Shown here: piece after piece, positions 1 through 7,527 of the stretch
Position numbering within the stretch: position 1 is the stretch's first letter
How the letters are laid out: every line of letters starts with the position of its first letter
Origin: Candidatus Shapirobacteria bacterium UBA1435
Lineage (GTDB): Bacteria; Patescibacteriota; Microgenomatia; UBA12405
Length of the DNA: 10,207 bases
Assembly (NCBI GenBank): GCA_002329385.1
Contig: DCTR01000034.1
Coordinates: forward strand, 48,470 to 58,676
Direction: 5' to 3'
Notes under the pieces: generated by a model
What the model saw: the letters and a program-made list of their open reading frames with translations, nothing else
Databases searched by the model: none
What the model was told of the DNA's origin: nothing
Position numbers and translations under genes: made by a program

Positions 1-1863
1 ATATCTCTTCTTACCGTCATCACCACCAGCCTCTGCTATTTTCTGCCAGTCAAGTTTTCTCTGCCCATCGGCATATCTGCCATCGGTCTGTCCTACCTGA
101 TCATGGCCAAGTGTAAAATCATCCCCCCCATCACCCGCCCCAGGATCTCCCTCCCTTCCCCTTCTTTCGGCCTGCTGCTCGCCCTTGACTTCGTCATCGT
201 CTCATTCCTGTTTTTCCCCAACATCACTGAACCAGGGTGGTCGCTAGGCCAATCTCTAACCGACTCTTTTCACTACATCAATCTTTCTCACCTGTTTACC
301 AAATTCCCGCCATCCGACAATTGGACTATCTATACTTTCCGTTTTGCCGAAAACATTTTTCTCTCTATTGTTGCCTTTATAACCCTCTCCAACACTCGCA
401 TCGCCTATTCGCTTTCCGCACCCGCTTTATGGTTTTTGCTCATGCCTACAAGTTATCTCATTTTTTCCAGGCTGACAAAAAAAACGGCGCTAGCCGTCTT
501 CATCTCTTTTGTCTCCTCACTTCTCGCCCCCGTTTTTTTTCTCTTCTCTCTTTCTTTCTTTGGCCAATATTTTTTCATCGTCAACTCCCTTTTTCTCTTT
601 CTCCTCCTGCTTAATCTTAGCGACACTATCGATCGGCAAAATCAATTCTTAACACTTTTAGTCTGCGGCATCTCTCTATCCGTCTGCATCGCCACCTACC
701 CCTACCATCTGATTCTTCCCATCAGCTTCTTTATCATTACCATCCCTAAACTCATCCGCACCCGACAGAAAAAAACAATAATAGTCAACCTTTTTCTATT
801 AACCACAATCACCATCATCCTTACCAACATCAATTTTGCCCCGGTAATCAATATTGGCAAAGCCGTTACTGACTACCGGTTTGCCAACGACATCGGCAAA
901 TATATTGTCTTCCCCTTCTATCAGCAGATTAAAGATTTTTCCTCTGTATTTCTCGGCTTTTCCGACATCTCTGCCAACTCTGCCTTGTCTGGCTATATCC
1001 TCCGAGAGCTGGGAATTCCTCAAAATATTTTTAACCTCTACCTTCAGCTAAAAAACAAACTTATGGCCGTTGTTCTTTTTGGCTTTTCATTAACTATCAT
1101 GGCTTACATTAAAAACACTTCAACCTTCAAGCTAATAATAAAGCGAATAACATCTTTAATACCAAACAGCCAATTATGGCCGTCAGGCAGCGTGCTTTCT
1201 ATTTCCGAAATCAAAAAATCAGATAGTCGGCTTTCTTTCTTTTTTATTAATGTTATTATCCTTTCCTTATACGCCCTTATCCTCTACCAGGCTGATCAGA
1301 TCTATGCCCTGGGCAAATTGGGGTTCACCCTCGGCTTATACTTATATTTTTTCCTTTTCGCCTTACTTTTATCCGTTGGCAACCGCAAACCTTTTCGACT
1401 GCCGATCACACTGCTGCTTTCCGTTGTCATTTTTTCCAACTGCTTTTCTATCTTTTATGAAAACTCCACCATCATCTTAAACCGACAGTCCGCTTTACTC
1501 TTTTCAACCAAAAATCATCTAGCCACCTCCACCGCCAGTCTAAAACAATTTGAAGACTATCTTGTTCGCCACCACATCGTCAATAGCCGTATTGTCATCA
1601 CCGGCAACTATCTGGATGTCAGAAAAACCGACAAGGATAGGGTATTCTATAATCGGCTTCTCCACATTGTCGATCAGAAAAACACTGCTTTCTATCTGCA
1701 TAACCAAAATAACGCCATTTATAATGGCTACGACTTTGGCCTTGATGTTCAGTCCCCATTACCCCAGGCTGAATATCTTTTTGACTTTGACTGTCTGCAA
1801 CCAGTCAATAGCCAGCTACTTAAAACACCGCTATTCTGCTTTGGCCGCCTCTCCGTCGACTAA
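1..1863 (+). CDS. Polytopic membrane protein, possible GT-C type glycosyltransferase (5' end outside window)
   Basis: The reading frame is open from the first base, so the ATG at 103 is probably internal. The 34 codons before it are hydrophobic and read like another membrane segment; 620 codons are visible. Counting from the ATG at 103, hydrophobic helices lie near 22-40, 84-98, 105-122, 128-148, 152-171, 182-215 (perhaps two), 224-243, 319-337, 378-395, 406-424 and 432-450. A soluble tail of about 135 residues follows. Around ten helices plus a C-terminal soluble domain is the usual architecture of lipid-phosphate-sugar-dependent GT-C enzymes. An acidic loop after a helix (TDSFHY, residues 53-58) could hold their catalytic Asp, but I see no diagnostic motif, so the function is inferred from topology and neighbours. 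It could equally be an uncharacterised membrane protein of the locus. The protein has very little Glu (7 in 586), matching the pyrimidine-rich strand. It converges on the minus-strand operon with 14 bp between stops. Confidence 0.75.
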   Translation: MSLLTVITTSLCYFLPVKFSLPIGISAIGLSYLIMAKCKIIPPITRPRISLPSPSFGLLLALDFVIVSFLFFPNITEPGWSLGQSLTDSFHYINLSHLFTKFPPSDNWTIYTFRFAENIFLSIVAFITLSNTRIAYSLSAPALWFLLMPTSYLIFSRLTKKTALAVFISFVSSLLAPVFFLFSLSFFGQYFFIVNSLFLFLLLLNLSDTIDRQNQFLTLLVCGISLSVCIATYPYHLILPISFFIITIPKLIRTRQKKTIIVNLFLLTTITIILTNINFAPVINIGKAVTDYRFANDIGKYIVFPFYQQIKDFSSVFLGFSDISANSALSGYILRELGIPQNIFNLYLQLKNKLMAVVLFGFSLTIMAYIKNTSTFKLIIKRITSLIPNSQLWPSGSVLSISEIKKSDSRLSFFFINVIILSLYALILYQADQIYALGKLGFTLGLYLYFFLFALLLSVGNRKPFRLPITLLLSVVIFSNCFSIFYENSTIILNRQSALLFSTKNHLATSTASLKQFEDYLVRHHIVNSRIVITGNYLDVRKTDKDRVFYNRLLHIVDQKNTAFYLHNQNNAIYNGYDFGLDVQSPLPQAEYLFDFDCLQPVNSQLLKTPLFCFGRLSVD

Positions 1864-1877
1864 CAACGATATCAGTC

Positions 1878-3632
1878 TCACTTTCTCGCCACCACCACCA
1901 TATTCCAGCAATATCTCCTCACAAACGGCAGATATTTTAATATAAAATCGTCAATTTTTTCCAAACGATAATATATCTTTTCCAGTCTGTTCGCCTCCAA
2001 TAAAATCTTCTTCCAGTATCTTTCCTTATTTGGATCTACCCTGTCTATAAAATAAAACTTTACAAAAATCCACAACGTCGTTAACCAAGTTGTTTTTACT
2101 TCTACCTCGCTAAAATTTTTTCTGAAAGCCTCCAGTTGGTTCCATTTTATCGGATGCTCGTCCTCCGTCCTCACCTTCATCGCCTTACGGCGGTAAATAT
2201 TTATTGCCACATTATGGGCCAACGGATCCCAGCAAGCAAAAATCCCACCTTTTTTTAATACCCTCGACACCTCTCTTAAAGTTGCTTCCAAATTTACATG
2301 GTGTAGAACATTTGCCGCGTAGACGATATCAAATTCCTGGTCGCCAAAGGGGATTTTTATCGACGAACACTTGCATACTTCCAAGCCAGCCTTGTGATAT
2401 TCCGCCACTTTCTTTGCCAGGCCAATCATTTCTCCGGAAATATCCGAAGCTACAACTTTAACCCCATTTTTCGCAAAATATACCGACGCTTCCCCTAGGC
2501 CACAACCAATCTCCAGTATCTTTTTAGATTTCACCTCGCCAATACGACTCATAATAAAACGGTTCTCCGGCGCGGTGCAGGCATTAAAGAACTCGTCAAC
2601 CATCACATTTTCTATCTTAACCGCATCTGCCCAGTCATCATGAAAACTCTCCTCCTTCTGCAAGACGTCAGCCCGCTCTAAAGTCATCAGCGTATCCTCG
2701 CTACCGGAAATATTTTTTACCCCTCCGACCACATATGCCGGAATATCGCTGGAGTCGGCAAACACCGAACCAATATACCTACCAATGATCCCTAGTATCA
2801 TAATTTGCACGCCACCCATCATTAATACAGCCATAATTACCGCCGAAATTCCCGGCACACTGTATGGAGTAAAAAATCTCAGATAGACAATCAATAAACC
2901 GGCCATTAAGGCTAAACCAACTATCACCGTCCCTAAATTTATCGCCATCCTCAACGGCACATCCGAAAAGCTGAATATCACATCACCCAACAAGCGCCAC
3001 TTTTGTTTCAAATCTACCCTCCTATCCGCCTCCTGGTCGTCAATCCTAAAATACACATAACCCGTCCGATACCCAACCCAGTTTAGGCTGCTAAATATGT
3101 GCAGACCTCTCTTCCAAATCTTCTTCGCCGCCTCAACCACTGATTTTTTCATTAACACAATCGACTCAAACTCGTGGGACAAATCCATCCCTGACACCTT
3201 CCTTAGAAAGCCATAATAAATTCCGCCAACAATTGTTCTGATTAACGATTTCTTATAGGAAACTAAGGAACTACCATAAACAATATCATTACCTTCTTCC
3301 ACCTTATCCAACATCAACCTCAACACTCTCCTTATACTAAAACCCGATAGCCGGCACACTCCAACTATTTCTCCCTTTGAAAACTCCATCCCTGCCAAAG
3401 CCGCTCTTTGGAAACCGAAATCCCTGGTTAAGCTGACAATCTTGATATAACGATGTTTTTCCGCCTTCCTAAACAATAACTCCAGCGAACCATCACCAGA
3501 CCCTCTGTCCACAAAAATATAATTTAATCTAACCCCATCCCCAAGCACTCTTCTCGCCCTCACTGCTTCAGCCAAAAATTTCCTTAAATACCGTTCCTCG
3601 TTGAAAATCGGCACAACTAAATCAACTATCAT
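1878..3632 (-). CDS. Fusion: degenerate GT2 (DPM1/GtrB-like) domain, two membrane helices, SAM methyltransferase
   Basis: A protein of 584 residues in three parts. Residues 1-228 resemble polyprenyl-phosphate glycosyltransferases of family GT2: a start like VVPIFNEE (6-13), VDRGSGDG (41-48) where the family has VDDGSTDG, and SFSDVPLR (221-228) just before the membrane. Two helices follow (about 231-252 and 262-290), as in GtrB. Residues 325-584 form a class I methyltransferase: motif I ILEIGCGLG (372-380), acidic residue in ASDIS (395-399), then FDIVYAANVLHHV (434-446). The oddity is the GT2 part. The DXD segment (family DADLQDP) reads CRLSGFS (93-99), and the catalytic TGDFRL-like segment reads FESIVL (155-160), so metal-nucleotide binding and catalysis look lost. 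The methyltransferase looks active. The start overlaps the upstream stop as ATGA, with AGGAG 10 bases before it. Likely role (inference): a membrane-tethered methyltransferase acting on a glycan or lipid-linked sugar. It is the last gene of the operon. Confidence 0.88.
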   Translation of the reverse strand: MIVDLVVPIFNEERYLRKFLAEAVRARRVLGDGVRLNYIFVDRGSGDGSLELLFRKAEKHRYIKIVSLTRDFGFQRAALAGMEFSKGEIVGVCRLSGFSIRRVLRLMLDKVEEGNDIVYGSSLVSYKKSLIRTIVGGIYYGFLRKVSGMDLSHEFESIVLMKKSVVEAAKKIWKRGLHIFSSLNWVGYRTGYVYFRIDDQEADRRVDLKQKWRLLGDVIFSFSDVPLRMAINLGTVIVGLALMAGLLIVYLRFFTPYSVPGISAVIMAVLMMGGVQIMILGIIGRYIGSVFADSSDIPAYVVGGVKNISGSEDTLMTLERADVLQKEESFHDDWADAVKIENVMVDEFFNACTAPENRFIMSRIGEVKSKKILEIGCGLGEASVYFAKNGVKVVASDISGEMIGLAKKVAEYHKAGLEVCKCSSIKIPFGDQEFDIVYAANVLHHVNLEATLREVSRVLKKGGIFACWDPLAHNVAINIYRRKAMKVRTEDEHPIKWNQLEAFRKNFSEVEVKTTWLTTLWIFVKFYFIDRVDPNKERYWKKILLEANRLEKIYYRLEKIDDFILKYLPFVRRYCWNMVVVARK

Positions 3633-4525
3633 TTATTCTTGTCTCCTCTCTTAAAAGATACTGTCATCACCGTCGCCTTCTTCTTGTCAATAAAATCAAC
3701 TCCGCTACCAAGCAACGCCATTGGCGACAAAACAACCATAGTCAACACATTCAACCACCATAGCCATTTTGTCTTTGTTTTCGACCCAAAAAATTCCCTG
3801 CCTCTCTTTTGGACAAAGTACCAAAAATTTCTCGGTCTAAAAACCATGTTTAACCCGGTCTGCAAATAGCCGAAAAAGGAATAGGGGAGAATAAAATGCC
3901 AATTTTCAGGCACAAAATTGTATCTACTCATAAAAAGCACCAATGACTCCGGGGAATATTGATGAAAATGACTCGAACTATCATAATATGTGTTGTTCTC
4001 TCTCGCCAACCTATCCAACCAAAACCGGTTGTTAGGCACTGAGATAATCACCCTAACCTCGTCTTCTGCCTCTCGCCCAATCTTATCAAAAACAGTGTCG
4101 ACATCTTTCCCGAATGGGATGTGTTCCAACGAATGCCAAAAGGTCACCGCCGAAACACCCTTAAAACTTATTTCCCCAACCGACTTAAACACCTTAAGGC
4201 CAAAATTCTTTATTGAAAACTCTCTCGATTGTTTGGTCAACTCAACACCCAAACGATTTTTGTATTCCCTTCCGGCGGCAAACAAAAATGTCCCCGCCGC
4301 TGATCCAATATCCACCAACCCGCTCCTCCTTTTGTCCACTATTTTAACTAGTTTTACCTTCTCTCTGTCCAACCAACCTGGATTTACTTTATCCTTATCC
4401 AGTTTTTCGTTAACCATCTCCCTGTCGACAGGTAAGCCGTCAAAATAATCATGGCCACAGCCAAGGCACCGACAATAAACACCGCTTTTCTTTAATGGTT
4501 TTTTGCACAGGCTACACTGCTTCAT
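3629..4525 (-). CDS. Zinc-ribbon class I SAM methyltransferase (Methyltransf_23 type) with C-terminal membrane helix
   Basis: 298 residues. The N-terminus carries a small zinc-ribbon-like cysteine cluster (Cys4, Cys7, Cys18, Cys20, Cys23), common in methyltransferases encoded within surface-glycan clusters. The Rossmann methyltransferase core follows: motif I VDIGSAAGTF (71-80), acidic Glu95 at the end of strand 2, FWHSLEHIP (129-137) and SVPN (162-165). An SSHFHQYSPESL segment (183-194) matches the late conserved block of this family. A hydrophobic helix at about 253-275 near the C-terminus suggests membrane attachment. The substrate cannot be read from sequence; relatives methylate sugars or glycan ends. 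The gene overlaps both neighbours by four bases (ATGA at 4522-4525 and 3629-3632), has only a weak ribosome site of its own (AAGATGAG), and so probably depends on translational coupling. It sits beside a second methyltransferase domain in the next gene. Confidence 0.85.
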   Translation of the reverse strand: MKQCSLCKKPLKKSGVYCRCLGCGHDYFDGLPVDREMVNEKLDKDKVNPGWLDREKVKLVKIVDKRRSGLVDIGSAAGTFLFAAGREYKNRLGVELTKQSREFSIKNFGLKVFKSVGEISFKGVSAVTFWHSLEHIPFGKDVDTVFDKIGREAEDEVRVIISVPNNRFWLDRLARENNTYYDSSSHFHQYSPESLVLFMSRYNFVPENWHFILPYSFFGYLQTGLNMVFRPRNFWYFVQKRGREFFGSKTKTKWLWWLNVLTMVVLSPMALLGSGVDFIDKKKATVMTVSFKRGDKNK

Positions 4526-6213
4526 CTCATCTTATTAAATAGCCAACCCTGTATCTTTGTCCTAAATGATATCGGCAAAAAATCCAAAACCCGCACCAGC
4601 AACACCGACTTAAAATTTCCAAATATAACGTGTTTTTTGCCGCTAAGTATTGACCTGCATATTTTTTCAGCCACTTCCGCTGGGCTCAAAAGTCCCTGTC
4701 CCGCCTCGCTTCGCACCCCTGCTGATTTTTGAAAATTTGTTGCCGTTCCTGTTGGCGAAAACAAAACAACCCTAACTTTCTTCGACTCCTCGGCCAATGC
4801 TTCCGTCCAGTTTATGACAAAAGATTTTGTCGCCGCGTAAACACTCATCCCAGGCAGCGAATGATACCCGGCGCTTGAGCCGATATTCACTACTACACCA
4901 TTATTTTTTTCTAACTCTTTCCATAAAAAATTTGTTAAATAGACTGGCGCCACCATGTTAACCGCTATCATTTTCTCCAACTCGTCCCAGCCTCTACTTG
5001 TCCATAAGCCCTTATACCCCACTCCGGCATTATTTATCAAAGCATAGATCCGAATGCCCGCAAGCCTATCAACCAACTCTTTCAGGCTATCCCTATCAGC
5101 CAGATCACATTGCCAAACCAAGTGCTTTTTATCATAGGCCAAAATATTATCCGTCACCCTATCTATCAACACTAATCTTTTTCCCTCCTCATCCAACCTT
5201 TTTGCCAAGGCTCTTCCGATCCCGCTATTTGCCCCTGTCACTACCCAATAACCATTCACAAAGGCGTTATTTTCCACCACTTCTCCTACCTTGTCTTTCA
5301 ATTTCTTTGGATTACCGTTAGGCAATAACTCTTTAAACTCCTCATCCTTCGCCCATAAATAATTAATAAACAGATTACTCACCGTTAGTGGCAAAAAACG
5401 GTGTAGCCAGCTTACTAGAAACCCAATAGGCAACAACGGCAACTGTCTAACCTTCCGTCCGTTAACACTTTGATAAATTATTCCAAATATCTCCCCCAGA
5501 CTTAAAGACTCACCAACTGCCAGATAAGTCTTTCCCAACACTTTCCCATTCTCCAGACACCCCACCATCGCCGCCACCAAATCACCAACATAAATCAAAG
5601 AAACTTTCCCCGGAAAATTAAAACGAAAAACTGGGCTGTTTTTCCTTGCCAAAGTCACAAAGGCGTTAAGATGTGAGTTTTGCCTCATCCCCAGTCCGTA
5701 AATCCAGGTCGGTCTGATAATCGTAAATGGCAAACCGCTTTTCTTAAGGCACCTCTCCGCCTTTAGTTTCGATCTCCCATATTCGGAGGTGGGGGAGGGT
5801 TCTGTTGCATTATCAATCGGCTGGCGACAATCGTCGCTTGGGCGCCTATCAATCGCCCCTATTGTGCTGGTAAAAATCAAACTCTTTAATCTCCTGTCCT
5901 TCTCCTTTCTCAAAAGGTCAACTATACTTTTTGTGCCCAGATAGTTAACTCCCATATAATCTTCGTCACTCCCAAATGTCGCTATCGCCGCCAGATGGTA
6001 AACATAATCCGACCCGATCAGCTGTTTCTTATATTTCTCTATCTCCGACAAATCTCCCCTCAACACCACTTCCTTATCATTCTCAACTTCAATCCCACCC
6101 CGATCAAACAAATACACCACCCCCACTCTCTTATCCGAATTTAAGCTCCTTCTCAAATAGCTACCCAAAAAACCGCTCGCCCCGGTCAAAAAAACCGTCA
6201 GTTTTCGTTCCAT
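4522..6213 (-). CDS. Two-domain oxidoreductase: extended SDR (epimerase/3-beta-HSD-like) fused to classical SDR
   Basis: 563 residues from the ATG at 6213. Domain 1 (about 4-310) is an extended SDR: nucleotide motif TGASGFLG (10-17), YHLAA (72-76), FTST (114-117), catalytic YGRSK (145-149) and IIRPTWIYG (165-173), with a hydrophobic C-terminal stretch (258-286) like membrane-associated 3-beta-HSD relatives. Domain 2 (about 322-563) is a classical SDR: TGANSGIG (326-333), NNAG (394-397), Ser446, Tyr459 and Lys463 in the S-YxxxK pattern, then SPTGT (486-490), and a hydrophobic-basic tail (536-558) that may touch the membrane. Both active sites look intact, so two successive NAD(P)-dependent redox steps on one substrate are plausible: a two-step epimerisation or an oxidation followed by reduction. 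The frame could also begin at a GTG at 6246, but the ATG puts the first beta strand at the usual distance. With the ATG the overlap with the radical SAM gene is 16 bases. Substrate unknown. Confidence 0.87.
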   Translation of the reverse strand: MERKLTVFLTGASGFLGSYLRRSLNSDKRVGVVYLFDRGGIEVENDKEVVLRGDLSEIEKYKKQLIGSDYVYHLAAIATFGSDEDYMGVNYLGTKSIVDLLRKEKDRRLKSLIFTSTIGAIDRRPSDDCRQPIDNATEPSPTSEYGRSKLKAERCLKKSGLPFTIIRPTWIYGLGMRQNSHLNAFVTLARKNSPVFRFNFPGKVSLIYVGDLVAAMVGCLENGKVLGKTYLAVGESLSLGEIFGIIYQSVNGRKVRQLPLLPIGFLVSWLHRFLPLTVSNLFINYLWAKDEEFKELLPNGNPKKLKDKVGEVVENNAFVNGYWVVTGANSGIGRALAKRLDEEGKRLVLIDRVTDNILAYDKKHLVWQCDLADRDSLKELVDRLAGIRIYALINNAGVGYKGLWTSRGWDELEKMIAVNMVAPVYLTNFLWKELEKNNGVVVNIGSSAGYHSLPGMSVYAATKSFVINWTEALAEESKKVRVVLFSPTGTATNFQKSAGVRSEAGQGLLSPAEVAEKICRSILSGKKHVIFGNFKSVLLVRVLDFLPISFRTKIQGWLFNKMR

Positions 6214-7430
6214 AGGTCTTTTGGTATATTGCCAGCTTTTGGCCACCTTTTCGCCTGACGTTTTAAAAACTTTAAATTGTGATAGTAATCACCATATTTT
6301 CCTTTAACCTGATCGACAATCCTGAATAACTCTTCATCCTCCAGCCTCCTTAGGCCACTTTTCTGTGCCTTAATCTGCAACCAGAGCCTCTCTCTAATAG
6401 TCGACCAGGACCTTGCCGACAAAGTCATCTCCGGATAACTGCCAAAATTGCATCCCGGACATTTGCTGGTTATTTTCCTGACCTTTCTTCTAAAATCGGC
6501 CGAACGGAAAAGGTCGGGAAAATCTTCGTCGTATACATACACTTTATCGCCAAACCTGTGATCGCAACACGGTGCAAAACTTGCGTCCGGAAGTACCGCG
6601 AAGTACAAATTCGGACTGTCGCAAACCTCTTTTTCCCTCCAGCTTGGTTTACCATCAATAATAAAGCTTAATATCGAATCCAAATAATCATCGGAATCAA
6701 ACAACATCAGCCCATCCTTCTTTTTCTTTTTCAGTCTTGAAATTAACTTCTCCAGATAGCCGAAATCTGTCTTTTTGAAACTAAAATATTCATCGTATCC
6801 CCTGAAATTTAGTGGCTTATCGGTCTTGGTTATGTGCACCGGCACCAACGACAGCCACCAACCAATCTCTGTGGCAAAATCAAGCACCGCCTCAATCTCT
6901 CGATAGTTATATCTTGACAACACGCACCCCAAAGCACAAATTGTATCTTTTTGAGGGAAAGTTCTCGAAATGTAGGCAATGGCTTTCATGGCATTTCTCC
7001 ATGAACCCTTTAAACCGTTTATATAATCCGACATCTCTTCGTCCAACGAATCAATACTTACGTTTATATCCCTCGCCCCGTTTTTAACACACTTTTTTAT
7101 TAAATCTTTCCGGGTTATTAAACCGGCGGTCTGCATCCTCACATCCAATCCTCTCTCTTTGAAAATCTTCACGATCTTGTCGATATCCGGACGCATAAAA
7201 GGCTCTCCCCCCGTCAACAACACCACCCCCACTCCAATTTTTTTTAGATTATCGGCAATCGCTTCAATCTTTTCTACGTCAAACGGTTTTAAGTCCGCAT
7301 TCGCCTCGACAATATTACACATCTTACACTTCTGGTGACAGTATTTTGAAATATAAAACTGGATGTAAAATGGAGAATCCTTGGTCAAAACCGCTTTTGC
7401 CATCGATAGTTTTGTTTGCCAACTAAACAT
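6198..7430 (-). CDS. Radical SAM enzyme with SPASM/twitch-like C-terminus
   Basis: 410 residues. The radical SAM cluster motif is Cys31-x3-Cys35-x2-Cys38 (KYCHQKCKMC), followed by TGGEPFMRPDI (73-83) for SAM contact and NVSIDSLD (123-130), as in the MoaA/PqqE/HpnH-like branch. The C-terminal part has Cys270-x17-Cys288 with the usual spacing around LPDASFAPC, plus Cys289 and Cys324-x2-Cys327. This suggests one auxiliary iron-sulfur cluster of the twitch type rather than a full SPASM domain. Family members modify peptides, cofactors, lipids and sugars; no small precursor-peptide gene is visible nearby, so a sugar or lipid substrate fits the context better. The ATG at 7430 is preceded by GGGA about 8 bases upstream, a modest ribosome site. 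The gene is separated from galE by 97 bp and overlaps the next gene, suggesting one transcript. A lysine-rich stretch (233-238) has no clear meaning. Confidence 0.9.
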   Translation of the reverse strand: MFSWQTKLSMAKAVLTKDSPFYIQFYISKYCHQKCKMCNIVEANADLKPFDVEKIEAIADNLKKIGVGVVLLTGGEPFMRPDIDKIVKIFKERGLDVRMQTAGLITRKDLIKKCVKNGARDINVSIDSLDEEMSDYINGLKGSWRNAMKAIAYISRTFPQKDTICALGCVLSRYNYREIEAVLDFATEIGWWLSLVPVHITKTDKPLNFRGYDEYFSFKKTDFGYLEKLISRLKKKKKDGLMLFDSDDYLDSILSFIIDGKPSWREKEVCDSPNLYFAVLPDASFAPCCDHRFGDKVYVYDEDFPDLFRSADFRRKVRKITSKCPGCNFGSYPEMTLSARSWSTIRERLWLQIKAQKSGLRRLEDEELFRIVDQVKGKYGDYYHNLKFLKRQAKRWPKAGNIPKDLWNEN

Positions 7431-7527
7431 TTTTCATTCCCAAATATTAAATATTGAAGTATATACCAACATCCGCTCTAAAAAAATCAACCCACCGACT
7501 TTCTCAAACGTCACCGCGTCCAACCAC
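7431..7527. other. 97-bp spacer between galE and the radical SAM gene
   Basis: This is the largest gap in the minus-strand block. Read on the minus strand, it holds a T-run (in TTGATTTTTTT) and an AT-rich stretch near the radical SAM start. A TTGATT (7485-7490) and TATATA (7460-7465) pair has a 19-bp spacer, which is longer than ideal, so an internal promoter is possible but weak. I see no stem-loop directly before the T-run, so no terminator is called. Read-through from the galE promoter is the simplest reading. Confidence 0.3.

Noticed and set aside
103..105. ATG at 103 as the true start of the membrane protein
   Set aside because: The frame is open to the window edge with hydrophobic codons before this ATG and no clear ribosome site, so the real start is probably upstream.
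3990..4448. Plus-strand open frame of 152 codons
   Set aside because: It lies wholly antisense to the zinc-ribbon methyltransferase and is low-complexity Ser/Leu/Thr/Pro, as expected from the pyrimidine-rich strand.
6214..6246. In-frame GTG at 6246 as start of the double-SDR gene
   Set aside because: It adds 11 residues with no family match and deepens the overlap with the radical SAM gene to 49 bases. The ATG at 6213 places the first beta strand and TGASGFLG motif at the usual distance.
6718..6738. Repeated CTTTTT tract
   Set aside because: It simply encodes a lysine run in the radical SAM protein; the frame is intact and there is no sign of a frameshift.
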